A program made the translations under genes and the position numbers. Under the pieces are notes generated by a model. It was not told where the DNA came from. It saw only the letters and a list, made by a program, of their open reading frames with translations, and made no database searches. This document shows positions 35,926 to 44,809 of a DNA stretch of 64,000 bases, piece by piece. Where the stretch lies: the NCBI RefSeq assembly GCF_029688925.1, contig NZ_JARUKY010000018.1, forward strand, positions 1 through 64,000. The letters are read 5' to 3'. This DNA comes from Evansella sp. AB-P1 (lineage in GTDB: Bacteria > Bacillota > Bacilli > Bacillales > Salisediminibacteriaceae). Numbering within the stretch: position 1 is the stretch's first letter; the number at the start of each line of letters is the position of its first letter.

Positions 35926-36879
35926 TTGAGTTTATTGGAGAAATTGTATTCCTTTGTCATTTTTCTTGCAGTGGTTATTGGGATTAGTATAGGGCAAGTG
36001 GAGGTTATTCGAACAAATGCCGAAAGCCTTATCGTCCCATTATTAGTAGCCATGCTCTATATTACATTCTTACAAATTCCTATTGAGGAAATAAGAAACG
36101 CGTTTAGAAACACTACATTTACATATACGTCTGTTCTCATCAATTTTGTTTGGACACCTATTTTTGCGTGGCTACTTGCAATGATTTTTTTAGGAGACAA
36201 TCCAGCCCTTTATATAGGATTTATCATGTTAATGGTTACTCCTTGTACAGACTGGTACTTAATTTTTACAGGCATAGCAAGAGGAAATGTTGCTTTATCG
36301 ACCGCTATCTTACCATTAAATCTAGTATTACAAATTATGTTACTTCCTGTGTATCTGCTCATCTTTGGGGGCACTACTGGAGTTATCGACCTTGGATTTC
36401 TTCTGGAAAGCATTCTAATCGTTTTATTTATACCATTCGTGCTGGCCTTGCTGACAAAACTTAGCTTGAGAAGTAAACAGGTGTTAAGGGAGAATCTCAT
36501 CAATAGATTAAGTGTCTTGCCAATTGTTTTTCTAAGCCTTGCAATTGTTGCGATGTTTGCCTCTCAAGGGCAAATAGTAATCAACAACTTAGAGATCATA
36601 TGGCAAATGATGATACCTCTCCTTTTATTTTTTGTTATAAATTATATGGTTGGTCAAAAGATCGGACAAGTCATGAAATTTCCGTACGCTGACCGAACTA
36701 GCCTCAGTTTAACGACACTAGCGAGGAATTCGCCGATCGCCTTAGCAATCGCAATGACCGCATTCCCTGATCAACCACTCATTGCCTTAGCGCTGGTCAT
36801 CGGACCACTATTGGAATTGCCCATTTTAGCAGTCATTTCCCAGGTTTTATTGTTAAAAAATAGACGGCGCCATTTATAA
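35926..36879 (+). CDS. ACR3/bile-acid-sodium-symporter-type transporter
   Basis: 317 aa with ten hydrophobic segments, in the BASS superfamily that includes the ACR3 arsenite efflux pumps. Key blocks are LLVAMLYITFLQIPIEEI (about 40-57), MLMVTPCTDWYLIFTGIARGN (cysteine in helix 4, proline-cysteine motif) and TLARNSPIALAIAMTAFPDQ (helix 9 region). Similar proteins are usually annotated as arsenic resistance proteins. No arsR or arsC is nearby, so the real substrate is open. The start is TTG after GGAGTGG. A bidirectional terminator follows and overlaps the convergent metallochaperone gene. Confidence 0.85.
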   Translation: MSLLEKLYSFVIFLAVVIGISIGQVEVIRTNAESLIVPLLVAMLYITFLQIPIEEIRNAFRNTTFTYTSVLINFVWTPIFAWLLAMIFLGDNPALYIGFIMLMVTPCTDWYLIFTGIARGNVALSTAILPLNLVLQIMLLPVYLLIFGGTTGVIDLGFLLESILIVLFIPFVLALLTKLSLRSKQVLRENLINRLSVLPIVFLSLAIVAMFASQGQIVINNLEIIWQMMIPLLLFFVINYMVGQKIGQVMKFPYADRTSLSLTTLARNSPIALAIAMTAFPDQPLIALALVIGPLLELPILAVISQVLLLKNRRRHL

Positions 36880-36885
36880 AAATAG

Positions 36886-36920
36886 AAGCCTCCCAAATGC
36901 GTTAATTTGGAAGGCTTTTT
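36886..36920. terminator. Bidirectional terminator between convergent genes
   Basis: AAGCCTCCCAAAT pairs with ATTTGGAAGGCTT, T run on the plus side. It overlaps the last codons of the minus-strand gene. Confidence 0.85.
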
Positions 36921-37363
36921 ATATATTGTGTAACATTTCCTAAGCAGCAGCTTCCTTGAGGGTTGTTTACTTCACAACCACAACGGTTTGCTTTCGTATT
37001 TTCCTTAATATGCTCAAGGGGCTTCGTTCCTTGTCCTAGCTCTGTGTATTCTATTATTTTTTCCTTTGTCCAATTGAAGCAATAGCAAACAGGGACAGTC
37101 CTTGAATTTTCCTTTTGAAAAACAGGGACTTTCACGTCTGACTTCACATATGTTTTATTATTTGTGTCAAAGTAAACGACATCACATTTTTCATTTGAGC
37201 AAAAAGAATGATTAGCATTTCCATTCAAGTTTTCTAAAGAAAGTGGTTTAAGCATTGCTTTCACCGTAATTATCTTAACAGCTTTTCCAATTCCTTCACA
37301 GGACGGGCACTCCCGCACCATCTCCTTCGCTGTCACTAAACCATTACTACAACAATCTACCAT
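36902..37363 (-). CDS. Putative Fe-S cluster-binding metallochaperone (CopZ N-domain-like)
   Basis: About 153 aa rich in cysteine. ECPSCEGIGKAV (near 18-29) and NHSFCSNEKCDVVYF form a zinc-ribbon-like part, and VCYCFNWTKEKIIEY ... RCGCEVNNPQGSCCLGNV is a BFD-like [2Fe-2S] motif. This matches the two-part architecture of the N-terminal domain of Archaeoglobus CopZ, and Firmicutes relatives are annotated as iron-sulfur metallochaperones. The start is ATG 37363 with AAAGGAG eight bases upstream. Convergent with an ACR3-like transporter; a joint role in metal or metalloid handling is inferred. Confidence 0.82.
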   Translation of the reverse strand: MVDCCSNGLVTAKEMVRECPSCEGIGKAVKIITVKAMLKPLSLENLNGNANHSFCSNEKCDVVYFDTNNKTYVKSDVKVPVFQKENSRTVPVCYCFNWTKEKIIEYTELGQGTKPLEHIKENTKANRCGCEVNNPQGSCCLGNVTQYIKSLPN

Positions 37364-37374
37364 CAGACTCACTC

Positions 37375-37500
37375 CTTTGACTCATAGGGACGGTTCTCAT
37401 GAGTCGGCGGTGTACCACAACACAGGTTCATAAAGTTACATTCACTAGACAATCCTCTATAATGGCCTAATGCTTTGAATCAAAAGAACCGTCCCCATGC
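37375..37500. repeat. Family G cassette 2
   Basis: Left end GACTCATAGGGACGGTTCT (37379-37397), right end GAATCAAAAGAACCGTCCCC (37476-37495). The interior of about 80 bases contains no clear terminator hairpin. It lies between the metallochaperone gene and the 3' end of modB. Confidence 0.85.
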
Positions 37501-37505
37501 CCCAA

Positions 37506-38159
37506 CTACTTAAACCATCGATGAATAAGGTACAAAAATAGGATTGTAACGAGACTTAAGATAATAACCATGACGTGAGCATCCATCATTCTGTCTGCCT
37601 GTACTGCATCGTAAATGGCGATAGATAATGTCTGTGTTCTACCAGGAATGTTTCCAGCAACCATTAATGTTGCACCGAATTCTCCCATTGCTCGTGCGAA
37701 TCCAAGGACCAGTCCAGCTAAAATTCCTTTGTATGCTAGGGGGATAATGATGTGCCGTAGCAATTGAACCTTACCAGCCCCGTCCAGCTCTGCTGCTTGG
37801 ATCGTTTCTTTGTTGATTGTCTCGAATGACGCTTGAATTGGCCTAATTAATAATGGCAAAGCGGCAATGCTTGCAGCAATAACGGCAGCTTTCCATGTAA
37901 AAACAATGGGTTGTCCTGTGATACTTTCAACCATTTGACCTAACGTGCTGCTCCTTCCCAGTAGGAGGAGTAAATAATATCCTAATACGGTTGGAGGAAT
38001 AATCAATGGTACAGTAACGACTATAGAAAGAAAGCTCGTTAATTTATTATTATTAAAAGCAAACCACCATGAAAGAAGAATTCCCATAACAAAAGCGATA
38101 ATCGTTGCAATCGTTGCAACTTTTAGGGATAACCATAAAGGAGTAACAATCGTATCCAT
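37506..38159 (-). CDS. modB: Molybdate ABC transporter permease
   Basis: 217 aa with five or six hydrophobic segments. PLIIPPTVLGYYLLLLLGR, the EAA-like loop AAELDGAGKVQLLRHIIIP and FARAMGEFGATLMVAGNIPGRTQTL are all characteristic of ModB. The last block is specific to molybdate/tungstate permeases. The ATG overlaps the modA stop by one base (TAATG), so the two are translationally coupled. There is no modC ATPase in the operon. Confidence 0.95.
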   Translation of the reverse strand: MDTIVTPLWLSLKVATIATIIAFVMGILLSWWFAFNNNKLTSFLSIVVTVPLIIPPTVLGYYLLLLLGRSSTLGQMVESITGQPIVFTWKAAVIAASIAALPLLIRPIQASFETINKETIQAAELDGAGKVQLLRHIIIPLAYKGILAGLVLGFARAMGEFGATLMVAGNIPGRTQTLSIAIYDAVQADRMMDAHVMVIILSLVTILFLYLIHRWFK

Positions 38160-38914
38160 TACGGAATATCAAATCCATACTCTAGCAATATTTCCTGTCC
38201 TCTTTCACTTAGGACAAATTGCATGAAGCTCTTTGCTAAATCTTTTTTCCCAGTCTGTACAGGTATCCCTAACGCCTGTAAGATTGGTTCATGGGCTTCT
38301 TCCTCAATTAATTCATAGTGAAATTCGGTTCTGTTCATTAGAGCAAGTGCGATAATCCCCACATCTGCATTCCCAGACTCCACATATTGATATGACTGTC
38401 TGATGTTTTCTCCTAACACTAGCTTAGGCTGAATTTCTTCCCAAATTCCCCACGATTCCAACGTCTCTTTTGCTGCTTTCCCATAAGGTGCATGCTCTGG
38501 ATTGGCAATCGTAATATGTTGGACCTCAGGACTTAATAAATAGTCTTTATCCAATGGAACATTTTCCTCGCTAGAAGACATGGTAACAATCCTACCAATG
38601 GCATAATATTCTTTTGAATCCTCAAATACAGCTTCTCTTTCAATTAGTCGATCAATGTACGATTCATGAGCCGCCAAAAACAAATCAAAGGGTGCTCCTT
38701 CCTGAATCTGTTGCGTTAACAAGCCAGTTGATCCATATGTAAACTCAATATTAATATCACTATTCTCGGAAAACTCATCTCCTATTTCTGTTAAAGCATG
38801 ATATAAGTCAGAGGCCGATGCCACATAAATTGTTTGCTCATCACTTTGTTCATTGCCACAACCAATTAATAAAATTATTGTAAAAAATAAAAGTAGTAAA
38901 TGTTTCATAATCAT
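38159..38914 (-). CDS. modA: Molybdate-binding lipoprotein
   Basis: About 251 aa. The signal peptide ends in the lipobox LIGC (C19). Then IYVASASDLYHALTEIGDEF, INIEFTYGSTGLLTQQIQEGAPFDLFLAAHESYIDRL (oxyanion-binding serine motif GSTG) and IANPEHAPYGKAAKETLESWG are the classic ModA blocks. I choose ATG 38914 with AAGGG upstream. It captures molybdate or tungstate for ModB. The ATPase must be encoded elsewhere. Confidence 0.95.
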   Translation of the reverse strand: MIMKHLLLLFFTIILLIGCGNEQSDEQTIYVASASDLYHALTEIGDEFSENSDINIEFTYGSTGLLTQQIQEGAPFDLFLAAHESYIDRLIEREAVFEDSKEYYAIGRIVTMSSSEENVPLDKDYLLSPEVQHITIANPEHAPYGKAAKETLESWGIWEEIQPKLVLGENIRQSYQYVESGNADVGIIALALMNRTEFHYELIEEEAHEPILQALGIPVQTGKKDLAKSFMQFVLSERGQEILLEYGFDIP

Positions 38915-38974
38915 TCTTGATCCCTTCCATACATATCGATGTTTAATTAACAAGTTAAATTATATCATAAGAAT

Positions 38975-39265
38975 CATGGGGACGGTTCTCATGATGCGGA
39001 GTCTATCTTCCCAGAAAAGAGTGATTTACATGTTTGCGGTAACATAGAAGGCTTCTATCTTCCCGGAAAAGAGTAATATACATGTTTGCGGTAACATAGG
39101 AGAAGCCTATCTTCCCAGAAACCAGCAATTTAATAGTTTGCAGGAGTATAGGAGTCGTCTTTCTTCCCGGAACCGAGTAATTGTATAATATGAGGTAAAA
39201 AAGGAGTCTTCAATTTTCCCAGAAACATACATTGTTACTGTTTGCAGGAGCAAAGGAGTTATACT
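38975..39265 (+). repeat. G half-element and diverged family A-like units
   Basis: CATGGGGACGGTTCTCATGATGCGGAG (38985 region) runs into five or so diverged units with a 55-60-bp step: CTTCCCAGAAAAGAGTAAT...TGTTTGCGGTAACATAGAAGG. The right arm TTTGCGG/TTTGCAGG is preserved but the left arm has become CTTCCCGGAA. A weak C-module core (TTTGGTTTAAGCAAGC) ends the array near 39275. Confidence 0.7.
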
Positions 39266-39464
39266 TATTTGTTTTGGTTTAAGCAAGCATCCCTCTATGC
39301 ATTTCAACAGGATCTAAAAAAATGTTACCATTAATTCCCTATGATTTAATGGTGAAATGTAATGTAAAATAGCGTCTCTGCTTTTACAGAAACGCATAAC
39401 ATCACTTAAATAAATCATGTACTATTGATTAATCAAGTTTTCTCTGTCAGCTGAATGCGGTGGA

Positions 39465-39585
39465 TATTCTGACTCGTAGGGACGGTTCTCGTGATGCGGT
39501 GTTACGAGTACCCTGGTGGATTACGATGTAAACCATTCAAGTGCTCTACACTTTGACTCAAAAGAACCGTCCCCATGAATTGCCC
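39465..39585. repeat. Family G cassette 3
   Basis: Left end GACTCGTAGGGACGGTTCT (39470-39488), right end GACTCAAAAGAACCGTCCCC (39554-39575), about 65 bases of interior with no gene. It follows the 3' end of the minus-strand GNAT gene. Confidence 0.85.
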
Positions 39586-39608
39586 ATGAATTCACACACG
39601 GCAAAAAC

Positions 39609-40622
39609 CTACGAACGGGCCAATGCTGGTACGCGGAAGGCAGGGGGGAGGGTGGTTGTCGTCGATCGGAAGAAGAGAATATCATCTTCAGCTGGGCGCA
39701 CCTGTTGATCTGGGTATATATCAGCAAAATCAGGCGTGAAATGAAAGACCACTTCACGAACGTATAGACTCACCTTAGTAGAAATCAATCTAACGACATC
39801 GGCAAACAGCACCTTCTCTTTACTAATCACATCATATAAATGACACGTGCCGTGCGGATCCATGCGAAAAATTAAGATAAGATCTTTATTCTCAGTGACG
39901 TATACCTTATTTTTATGGACTGACAAACAATAAAAAGCCATAAGATGCTCCCCGTTTTGAACAGAAAAGGAAGTTGAAAGGGGACGACGTTCGGCGCAGA
40001 AACGAAGGAGAAATTGAATATCCTCTTCGTTATCCATATTTAATCGATGGAGGGTGGTTCCAAATCGTTCACTATTATTTTTAACAGGAGCCATGCTTGC
40101 TTCACTTTTTATGTATTGATTAGGAACAATTGAATCTGAGAACTCTACTTTTTTTTCATAATTGGACCTTACCATTTCTTCCCCGTCTACTTTTACCGAA
40201 AAAAATGTCTCCTCCACCTGTTTGAAGTCAAATTTTGGATAAAAATGTAAAACACTGCTGTTGGCAAATAGGAAAATAAAATCAACCGTTTTTTCGTAAT
40301 CTGCAATCACCTTATTCATTAAGCTAGCAGCAAGGCCACGGTTCCGGTAAGCAGGGTGGGTCATGACTGTTCCAATTTGAATGGCCTTTCGCTTTACGCC
40401 TTCCAACAAAACATCCATTATATTCACTGACACATTTGCGATCACGTTCTTTTCATCAGGATCCAAATAAGAGTAACAAATATAATGTTCATTCCAGCAA
40501 CCCCGTTCAAACCATGGTGAAAAATGGATACCGAACGTTTCAATAGCAAGGTCGAAAAAGCTAGTACGATAACGATCTTCATTTTTGTAGTCACAAATAA
40601 ATGGAAAATTAATTGTTGTCAC
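39609..40622 (-). CDS. GNAT family N-acetyltransferase, 337 aa
   Basis: The first half holds the acetyl-CoA fold: VIANVSVNIMDVLLEGVKRKAIQIGTVMTHPAYRNRGLAASLMNKVI with the Q/RxxGxG/A-like loop RNRGLA, then FIFLFANSSVLHFYPKFDFKQ. The second half resembles the extra SCP2-like domain of Eis-type acetyltransferases. The GTG start has AAGGGGAT ten bases upstream. The C-terminal end (TTTTLPPAFRVPALARS) is of unusual composition and lies close to a family G cassette, so the last residues may derive from repeat invasion. Substrate unknown. Confidence 0.85.
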   Translation of the reverse strand: MTTINFPFICDYKNEDRYRTSFFDLAIETFGIHFSPWFERGCWNEHYICYSYLDPDEKNVIANVSVNIMDVLLEGVKRKAIQIGTVMTHPAYRNRGLAASLMNKVIADYEKTVDFIFLFANSSVLHFYPKFDFKQVEETFFSVKVDGEEMVRSNYEKKVEFSDSIVPNQYIKSEASMAPVKNNSERFGTTLHRLNMDNEEDIQFLLRFCAERRPLSTSFSVQNGEHLMAFYCLSVHKNKVYVTENKDLILIFRMDPHGTCHLYDVISKEKVLFADVVRLISTKVSLYVREVVFHFTPDFADIYPDQQVRPAEDDILFFRSTTTTLPPAFRVPALARS

Positions 40623-40739
40623 CTTTTTCTTATCCCCTTTATCCTATTTTATCTACTTCAAGAATAGCCGAAATTACCTATTTTTTCTAGCGTTATTTCG
40701 AACAAAGCCAGTTCTAAATAATGCACGCGTGGGTCACGA

Positions 40740-40930
40740 GCAGGTCATGGGGACGGTTCTAATGAGTCTAATGCCACTACACCGCACAGAAAATCCAACA
40801 ATTCTGTGCTTTTTCTGCTACCCATTCACCAGGTGCCACAGGCACCTGGTGAATGGGCTCACCGTACCTGAATACTCTCAGAACCCATGGTATTTTATGC
40901 TGCGACTCATGAGAACCGTCCCGCCGAATC
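40740..40930. repeat. Family G cassette 4 with two internal hairpins
   Basis: Left end GTCATGGGGACGGTTCT (40744-40760), right end GACTCATGAGAACCGTCCCG (40903-40923). The interior carries a terminator-like hairpin (GCACAGAA/TTCTGTGC then TTTTT, 40784-40815) and a perfect 17-bp palindrome around ACA (40821-40857, core CACCAGGTGCC/GGCACCTGGTG). It sits upstream of the DUF3231 gene. Confidence 0.9.
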
Positions 40931-41055
40931 CCGCCGAATCCAACAGCACACAACAAAATCCATCGGCCCCAACAACCCCCGCGAATGGAATTAAAACGTA
41001 TAGAAAACGTTATTTTGGAAAAATTATGTACAACAATGTTTTTGGGGGGCGCGAA

Positions 41056-42036
41056 ATGAGTGCATCACAAAATGTAAGAATAAACGCATCGGAAATGGCA
41101 TCTTTGTGGAATGGGTACATGAGCCAAACTCACAATATTTGTATGCTAAAATATTTTATTGAACAGACAGAGGATCCTGATACGAAGGATTTTCTTCAAC
41201 GGACGAACGCTACTTCAATGGAACTGGTTAATGAATGCAAGTCCCTATTAGAAAAGGAAAATGTTCCTGTACCAACTGGTTTTACAGATGAAGACGTGAA
41301 CATACATGCACCACGTTTGTTTTCAGACTCCTTCTTTTTGATGTATGTAAAAAATATGTTGCGAGCTAAAATTGCAGTATTCGGTTTTATGAATACTGCC
41401 TGTAAAGAAAAGGAGCTCAGAAACTATTTTAAAAAAGGATTAGATGAAGGAGTAGCTAGCTATGATGAGGTTACTGACCTCATGCTAGAAAAAGGCATCT
41501 ACATGAAACCTCCATTCATCGAACCGCCAGAAGAGGTTGATTTTGTGGAGGATAAAGAGTACTTAGACAGACAGATGTTGTTAAAAGAGAATAGGGATTT
41601 AAATGCCATAGAAATTTCTCATGTTTTTGGAAATATTGAAGCAAATATGGTTGGAAAACTAATAACGAAAGGCTTCAAGCAAACTGCTGATATTAAAGAA
41701 GTAAGAGAATTCATGGAGCAGGGAGAGGAAATGACAGAAAAAAGGCTAAAAGCCATGTCAAAATTATTATCGGAACATGACCTTCCAATACCCATGGCTT
41801 CGGAACCAATCGTATACAGGTCTACAGAAGCGCCATTTTCAGACAAACTCATGATGTTTCAAATGACACTTCTTACAGCTGCAGCCATATCGGAATACGC
41901 TACCTCACTGGCAGCCAGTATGAGAAGCGATTTAGTCTCTACGTATATGAATGCAATAAAAGACACATCAAAGCTAGCCCTTAAAGGATCCGCACTCATG
42001 ATAGAAAACAATTGGCTAGAGCAACCACCACAGTGA
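41056..42036 (+). CDS. DUF3231 family protein
   Basis: 326 aa. Two helical halves as in the paralog at 25263-26279: the first with INASEMASLWNGYMSQTHNICMLKYFI and a PVPTGFTDEDVN loop, the second with IEISHVFGNIEANMVGKLI and HDLPIPMASEP. Both end in a W(I/L)EQPPQ motif. I place the start at ATG 41056, with GGGGGG nine bases upstream; an in-frame extension of 109 codons runs back through the G cassette and is not coding. Function unknown; the family is linked with spore-coat-like proteins. Confidence 0.9.
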   Translation: MSASQNVRINASEMASLWNGYMSQTHNICMLKYFIEQTEDPDTKDFLQRTNATSMELVNECKSLLEKENVPVPTGFTDEDVNIHAPRLFSDSFFLMYVKNMLRAKIAVFGFMNTACKEKELRNYFKKGLDEGVASYDEVTDLMLEKGIYMKPPFIEPPEEVDFVEDKEYLDRQMLLKENRDLNAIEISHVFGNIEANMVGKLITKGFKQTADIKEVREFMEQGEEMTEKRLKAMSKLLSEHDLPIPMASEPIVYRSTEAPFSDKLMMFQMTLLTAAAISEYATSLAASMRSDLVSTYMNAIKDTSKLALKGSALMIENNWLEQPPQ

Positions 42037-42039
42037 CTC

Positions 42040-42215
42040 GTGGGTCATGGGGACGGTTCTTGTGATGCGTCCATCGAAATACCCACCTGTCTAGAAGATA
42101 GCTAGCCCCTCCCGGAAATTGTTGAGATTTCCGGGAGGGGTTTGACTTTATGACTCAAAAGAACCGTCCCGCCGAGTCACAGCAAATTCGAATCAAAAGA
42201 ACCGTCCCGCCGAAC
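42040..42215. repeat. Family G cassette 5 with terminator cargo
   Basis: Left end GTCATGGGGACGGTTCT (42045-42061); interior with a perfect 14-bp stem terminator (42106-42140); right end GACTCAAAAGAACCGTCCCG (42152-42171), repeated once more at 42184-42212. The interior is nearly identical to that of the cassette at 51888-52019. Confidence 0.92.
42106..42140 (+). terminator. Terminator hairpin inside G cassette 5
   Basis: CCCCTCCCGGAAAT, a seven-base loop, then ATTTCCGGGAGGGG and TTTGACTTTA. It terminates the DUF3231 transcript. Confidence 0.85.
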
Positions 42216-42331
42216 CACCCAGAACCACCACGCCCCTCACCTCACAATTTTATTTTATTTTGTCAGATTATATAACAGTGAAAACATTCTAACTATATTG
42301 ACAACTAATGTTTGTTTTGTTAGTTTATATC

Positions 42332-42341
42332 TAACCGGTTA
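42332..42341. promoter_or_regulatory. LacI-type operator upstream of the regulator
   Basis: TAACCGGTTA, the centre of TATCTAACCGGTTACAT, is a typical LacI-family dyad with a CG centre. It lies about 28 bases after a TTGACA hexamer at 42298 and 101 bases before the regulator start, so autoregulation is likely. Confidence 0.6.
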
Positions 42342-42385
42342 CATATTAATAAAAGCAAGATAATAAAGGGTTTATGAAAAGTCTA

Positions 42386-42399
42386 TGTAACGGCTTTCA
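42386..42399. promoter_or_regulatory. Second operator or cre-like site
   Basis: TGTAACGGCTTTCA differs from the cre pattern TGWNANCGNTNWCA by one base. It could bind CcpA or the local LacI-type regulator. Confidence 0.4.
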
Positions 42400-42442
42400 T
42401 AAAACCTAATTGATTATAATCTATTAGAAGTGAAGGTGCGAG

Positions 42443-43450
42443 ATGGCAACTATTAGAGATGTTAGTAAATTGGCTGGAGTATCCGTTGCAACGGTTTCGA
42501 GAGTAATAAATAAAAATGGATATGTAAACGAAACAACAAAAAATAGCGTGTTAAATGCAATAAAAGCTTTGAATTATAAACCGAGTTCAATCGCTAGAAG
42601 TTTAGCTGGAATGAAGACATCTACAATCGCTTTACTAGTGTCGGATATATTAAATCCGTTTTTTCCAGAAATATCTCACGCCATAGAATCGGAGGCTATT
42701 AAACAAGGCTATTCCGTTATCCTGTGTAACTCGGATAATAATGCTGAGAAAGAAGCAGAGTACATTAAGATTCTCAAAGAAAAAAGAATCGATGGAATTA
42801 TGATTGCCTCCTATACAATACAGGCTGAACAAATAAAAAAACTACAAGAGGAAGGCATTCCTGTCGTAGTTTTGGATAGAGAATTTCCAGGACATAACGT
42901 TCTAACGCTTATGTGCAAAAACCGTGAAGGTGCATCGATGGCAGTTCAACATTTAATAGATCAAGGATGTAAAAAAATAGGTCATATTTCAGGCCCATTA
43001 GATGTGTATGCAGCAAGAGAAAGAGCAATAGGATACGAAGAAGTAACAAATAAAAATAACATATATACTCCAGGACTTATCGTTCCGGGAGGGTTTAGTA
43101 TAGATGGAGGCTACCGCGCATTATTGGAGTTGTATGCTAAGTATCCGGACATTGATGGCGTATTTGCTGGAAATGATTTGATGGGGATTGGTGCTATCAA
43201 AGCGTTGTATGATTCCAATTTATACGTGCCAAAAAATATAAAAGTAATTGGATTTGATGATATTGATCTTTCAAAAACGTTTATGCCAGAGCTATCAACA
43301 ATAAAACAACCTATATATGAAATGAGCAAAATGGCACTGCATTATTTGATGAAGCAAATTAATAATGAAGACATTGTACTAACATCTTACGCTTATGAGG
43401 TTGAACTACTACCAAGAGAATCAACAAAAAAACTTGAAAAGGAGGCTTAA
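42443..43450 (+). CDS. LacI-family transcriptional regulator
   Basis: 335 aa. N-terminal helix-turn-helix (residues 2-47: ATIRDVSKLAGVSVATVSRVINKNGYV, then LNYKPSSIARSL hinge helix) and a periplasmic-binding-protein-like effector domain (60-330; closest in layout to RbsR/PurR types, with VVVLDREFPG, FAGNDLMGIGAIKAL and KVIGFDDIDLSKTFMPELSTIKQP). It should repress the downstream operon in the absence of an effector, probably a nucleoside, purine or ribose compound. It is the first gene of the locus and is followed by the binding-protein gene after 52 bases. Confidence 0.93.
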   Translation: MATIRDVSKLAGVSVATVSRVINKNGYVNETTKNSVLNAIKALNYKPSSIARSLAGMKTSTIALLVSDILNPFFPEISHAIESEAIKQGYSVILCNSDNNAEKEAEYIKILKEKRIDGIMIASYTIQAEQIKKLQEEGIPVVVLDREFPGHNVLTLMCKNREGASMAVQHLIDQGCKKIGHISGPLDVYAARERAIGYEEVTNKNNIYTPGLIVPGGFSIDGGYRALLELYAKYPDIDGVFAGNDLMGIGAIKALYDSNLYVPKNIKVIGFDDIDLSKTFMPELSTIKQPIYEMSKMALHYLMKQINNEDIVLTSYAYEVELLPRESTKKLEKEA

Positions 43451-43502
43451 GCTTAAAAAAAGGTTAGTATTATCAAATCAAAATAAAAAAGGGGTTTTTA
43501 TA

Positions 43503-44546
43503 GTGAAGAAATACTTATTATTTATAATTGTCATTAGTTTTCTTTTTATCGCAGCTGCATGTGGTAGTAATTCATCATCTTCAGATGAACCAACACAACT
43601 AGTTATTTCCACATGGGGATATAATGAAGATCTTGAACGAAAAAATATCATTGAACCGTTTGAAGAAGAACATAACGTTGAAATCATTCTTGATACTGGA
43701 AACAACTCTGACCGCTTAAACAGAGTGAGGTTAGACAGTTCACAAATCGATATTATTTATTTATCAGACTACTTTGCTATGCAAGCCATAGAAGAAGGTT
43801 TATTTGAAACAATTGATAGATCGAATGTTCCGAATATTGAAGATATGTACGAAATTCTACAAGCACCATTGGGAGAAGAGTATGGCCCAGCATATACAGT
43901 TGGTATGTTTGGTTTAGCATATGATACTGCAGCAGCGGAAACTCCTGTAACATCTTGGGGTGATTTATGGAGAGATGAATTTAGTAACAGACTGGCTATG
44001 CCTGAAATTACAACTACTTCTGGACCGATGGTAGTGGATTTTGCAGCAAAACAAGCTGGAGCAGATCCATTTGATGCCGATTTAGCTTTTGAAAAATTAC
44101 AAGAATTAAGTCCTAATGTTTTAAGATTTTATGGTGGTTCAGCTGACTTAGTAAATATGTTTAGTCAAGGTGAAATAATAATTGGACCAACAATGGACTT
44201 TGCTTTCGACGGTATAGTTGATGCGGTCCCTACTGCAGAATTAATCATACCTGATGAAGGTGCCTACGCTTATATGAATACTATTAATATAGTAAAAGGG
44301 ACAGAAAATAAAGAACTAGCTGAGAAATTTATTAACTGGGCTTTAAGTGAAGAACTACAAACACAGAATGCGATAGATGGTTTGAATTCACCAGGTAACA
44401 CACTTGTTGAATTAACAGAAGAACAAGCAGAAGGGTTGTTGTATGACTCAGACGTGATTGAGAGCTTAATCGTGTTAGATTGGGAGCTAGTTAATAATGA
44501 GTTAGAAGCTTGGACTGATAGATGGAATCGTGAAATTGTAGAATAA
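43503..44546 (+). CDS. Substrate-binding lipoprotein of a PotD-type ABC importer
   Basis: About 347 aa. Signal peptide with the lipobox FIAAAC (C20). The mature part, LVISTWGYNEDLERKNIIEPFEEEHNV, then DIIYLSDYFAMQAIEEGLFE and VTSWGDLWRDEF, belongs to the spermidine/putrescine/thiamine-type binding proteins. The start is GTG 43503 with AAGGGG at nine bases. The operon it heads encodes nucleoside-degrading enzymes, so I infer a nucleoside or purine-related ligand and not a polyamine. The frame extends upstream into the LacI gene but without a site. Confidence 0.9.
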   Translation: MKKYLLFIIVISFLFIAAACGSNSSSSDEPTQLVISTWGYNEDLERKNIIEPFEEEHNVEIILDTGNNSDRLNRVRLDSSQIDIIYLSDYFAMQAIEEGLFETIDRSNVPNIEDMYEILQAPLGEEYGPAYTVGMFGLAYDTAAAETPVTSWGDLWRDEFSNRLAMPEITTTSGPMVVDFAAKQAGADPFDADLAFEKLQELSPNVLRFYGGSADLVNMFSQGEIIIGPTMDFAFDGIVDAVPTAELIIPDEGAYAYMNTINIVKGTENKELAEKFINWALSEELQTQNAIDGLNSPGNTLVELTEEQAEGLLYDSDVIESLIVLDWELVNNELEAWTDRWNREIVE

Positions 44547-44557
44547 ATAAAAGGATA

Positions 44558-44587
44558 CAGTGTCATCAATACGTATTGATGGCACTG
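44558..44587 (+). terminator. Hairpin after the binding-protein gene
   Basis: CAGTG(T)CATCAATAC pairs with GTATTGATG(G)CACTG with a single mismatch, followed by CTCCTTTATTT. Likely an attenuator or mRNA-stabilising stem that keeps the binding protein in excess over the rest of the operon. Confidence 0.7.
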
Positions 44588-44809
44588 CTCCTTTATTTAA
44601 AGATAAAGATAAATTTTGGCCACTTGCCTTTATCTTAAAAGGTACACCAGAATGTATAAATTTTTCCAAACGATGTCTAGGAGTCAGGAGACGATGATTT
44701 AGCCGTTTCAACAAAAGCTATGATTTATGAAATTCATTCAGTTTAGGAAAAATATAAACGCCGGAATGACAGTCAGCTTGTAGGGTTAAAAATGAAAAAG
44801 GAGAACGGT

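Noticed and set aside
40729-41055. Upstream extension of the DUF3231 gene by 109 codons
   Set aside because: The extension translates a G cassette; a proper ribosome binding site precedes ATG 41056, where homology to the paralog begins.
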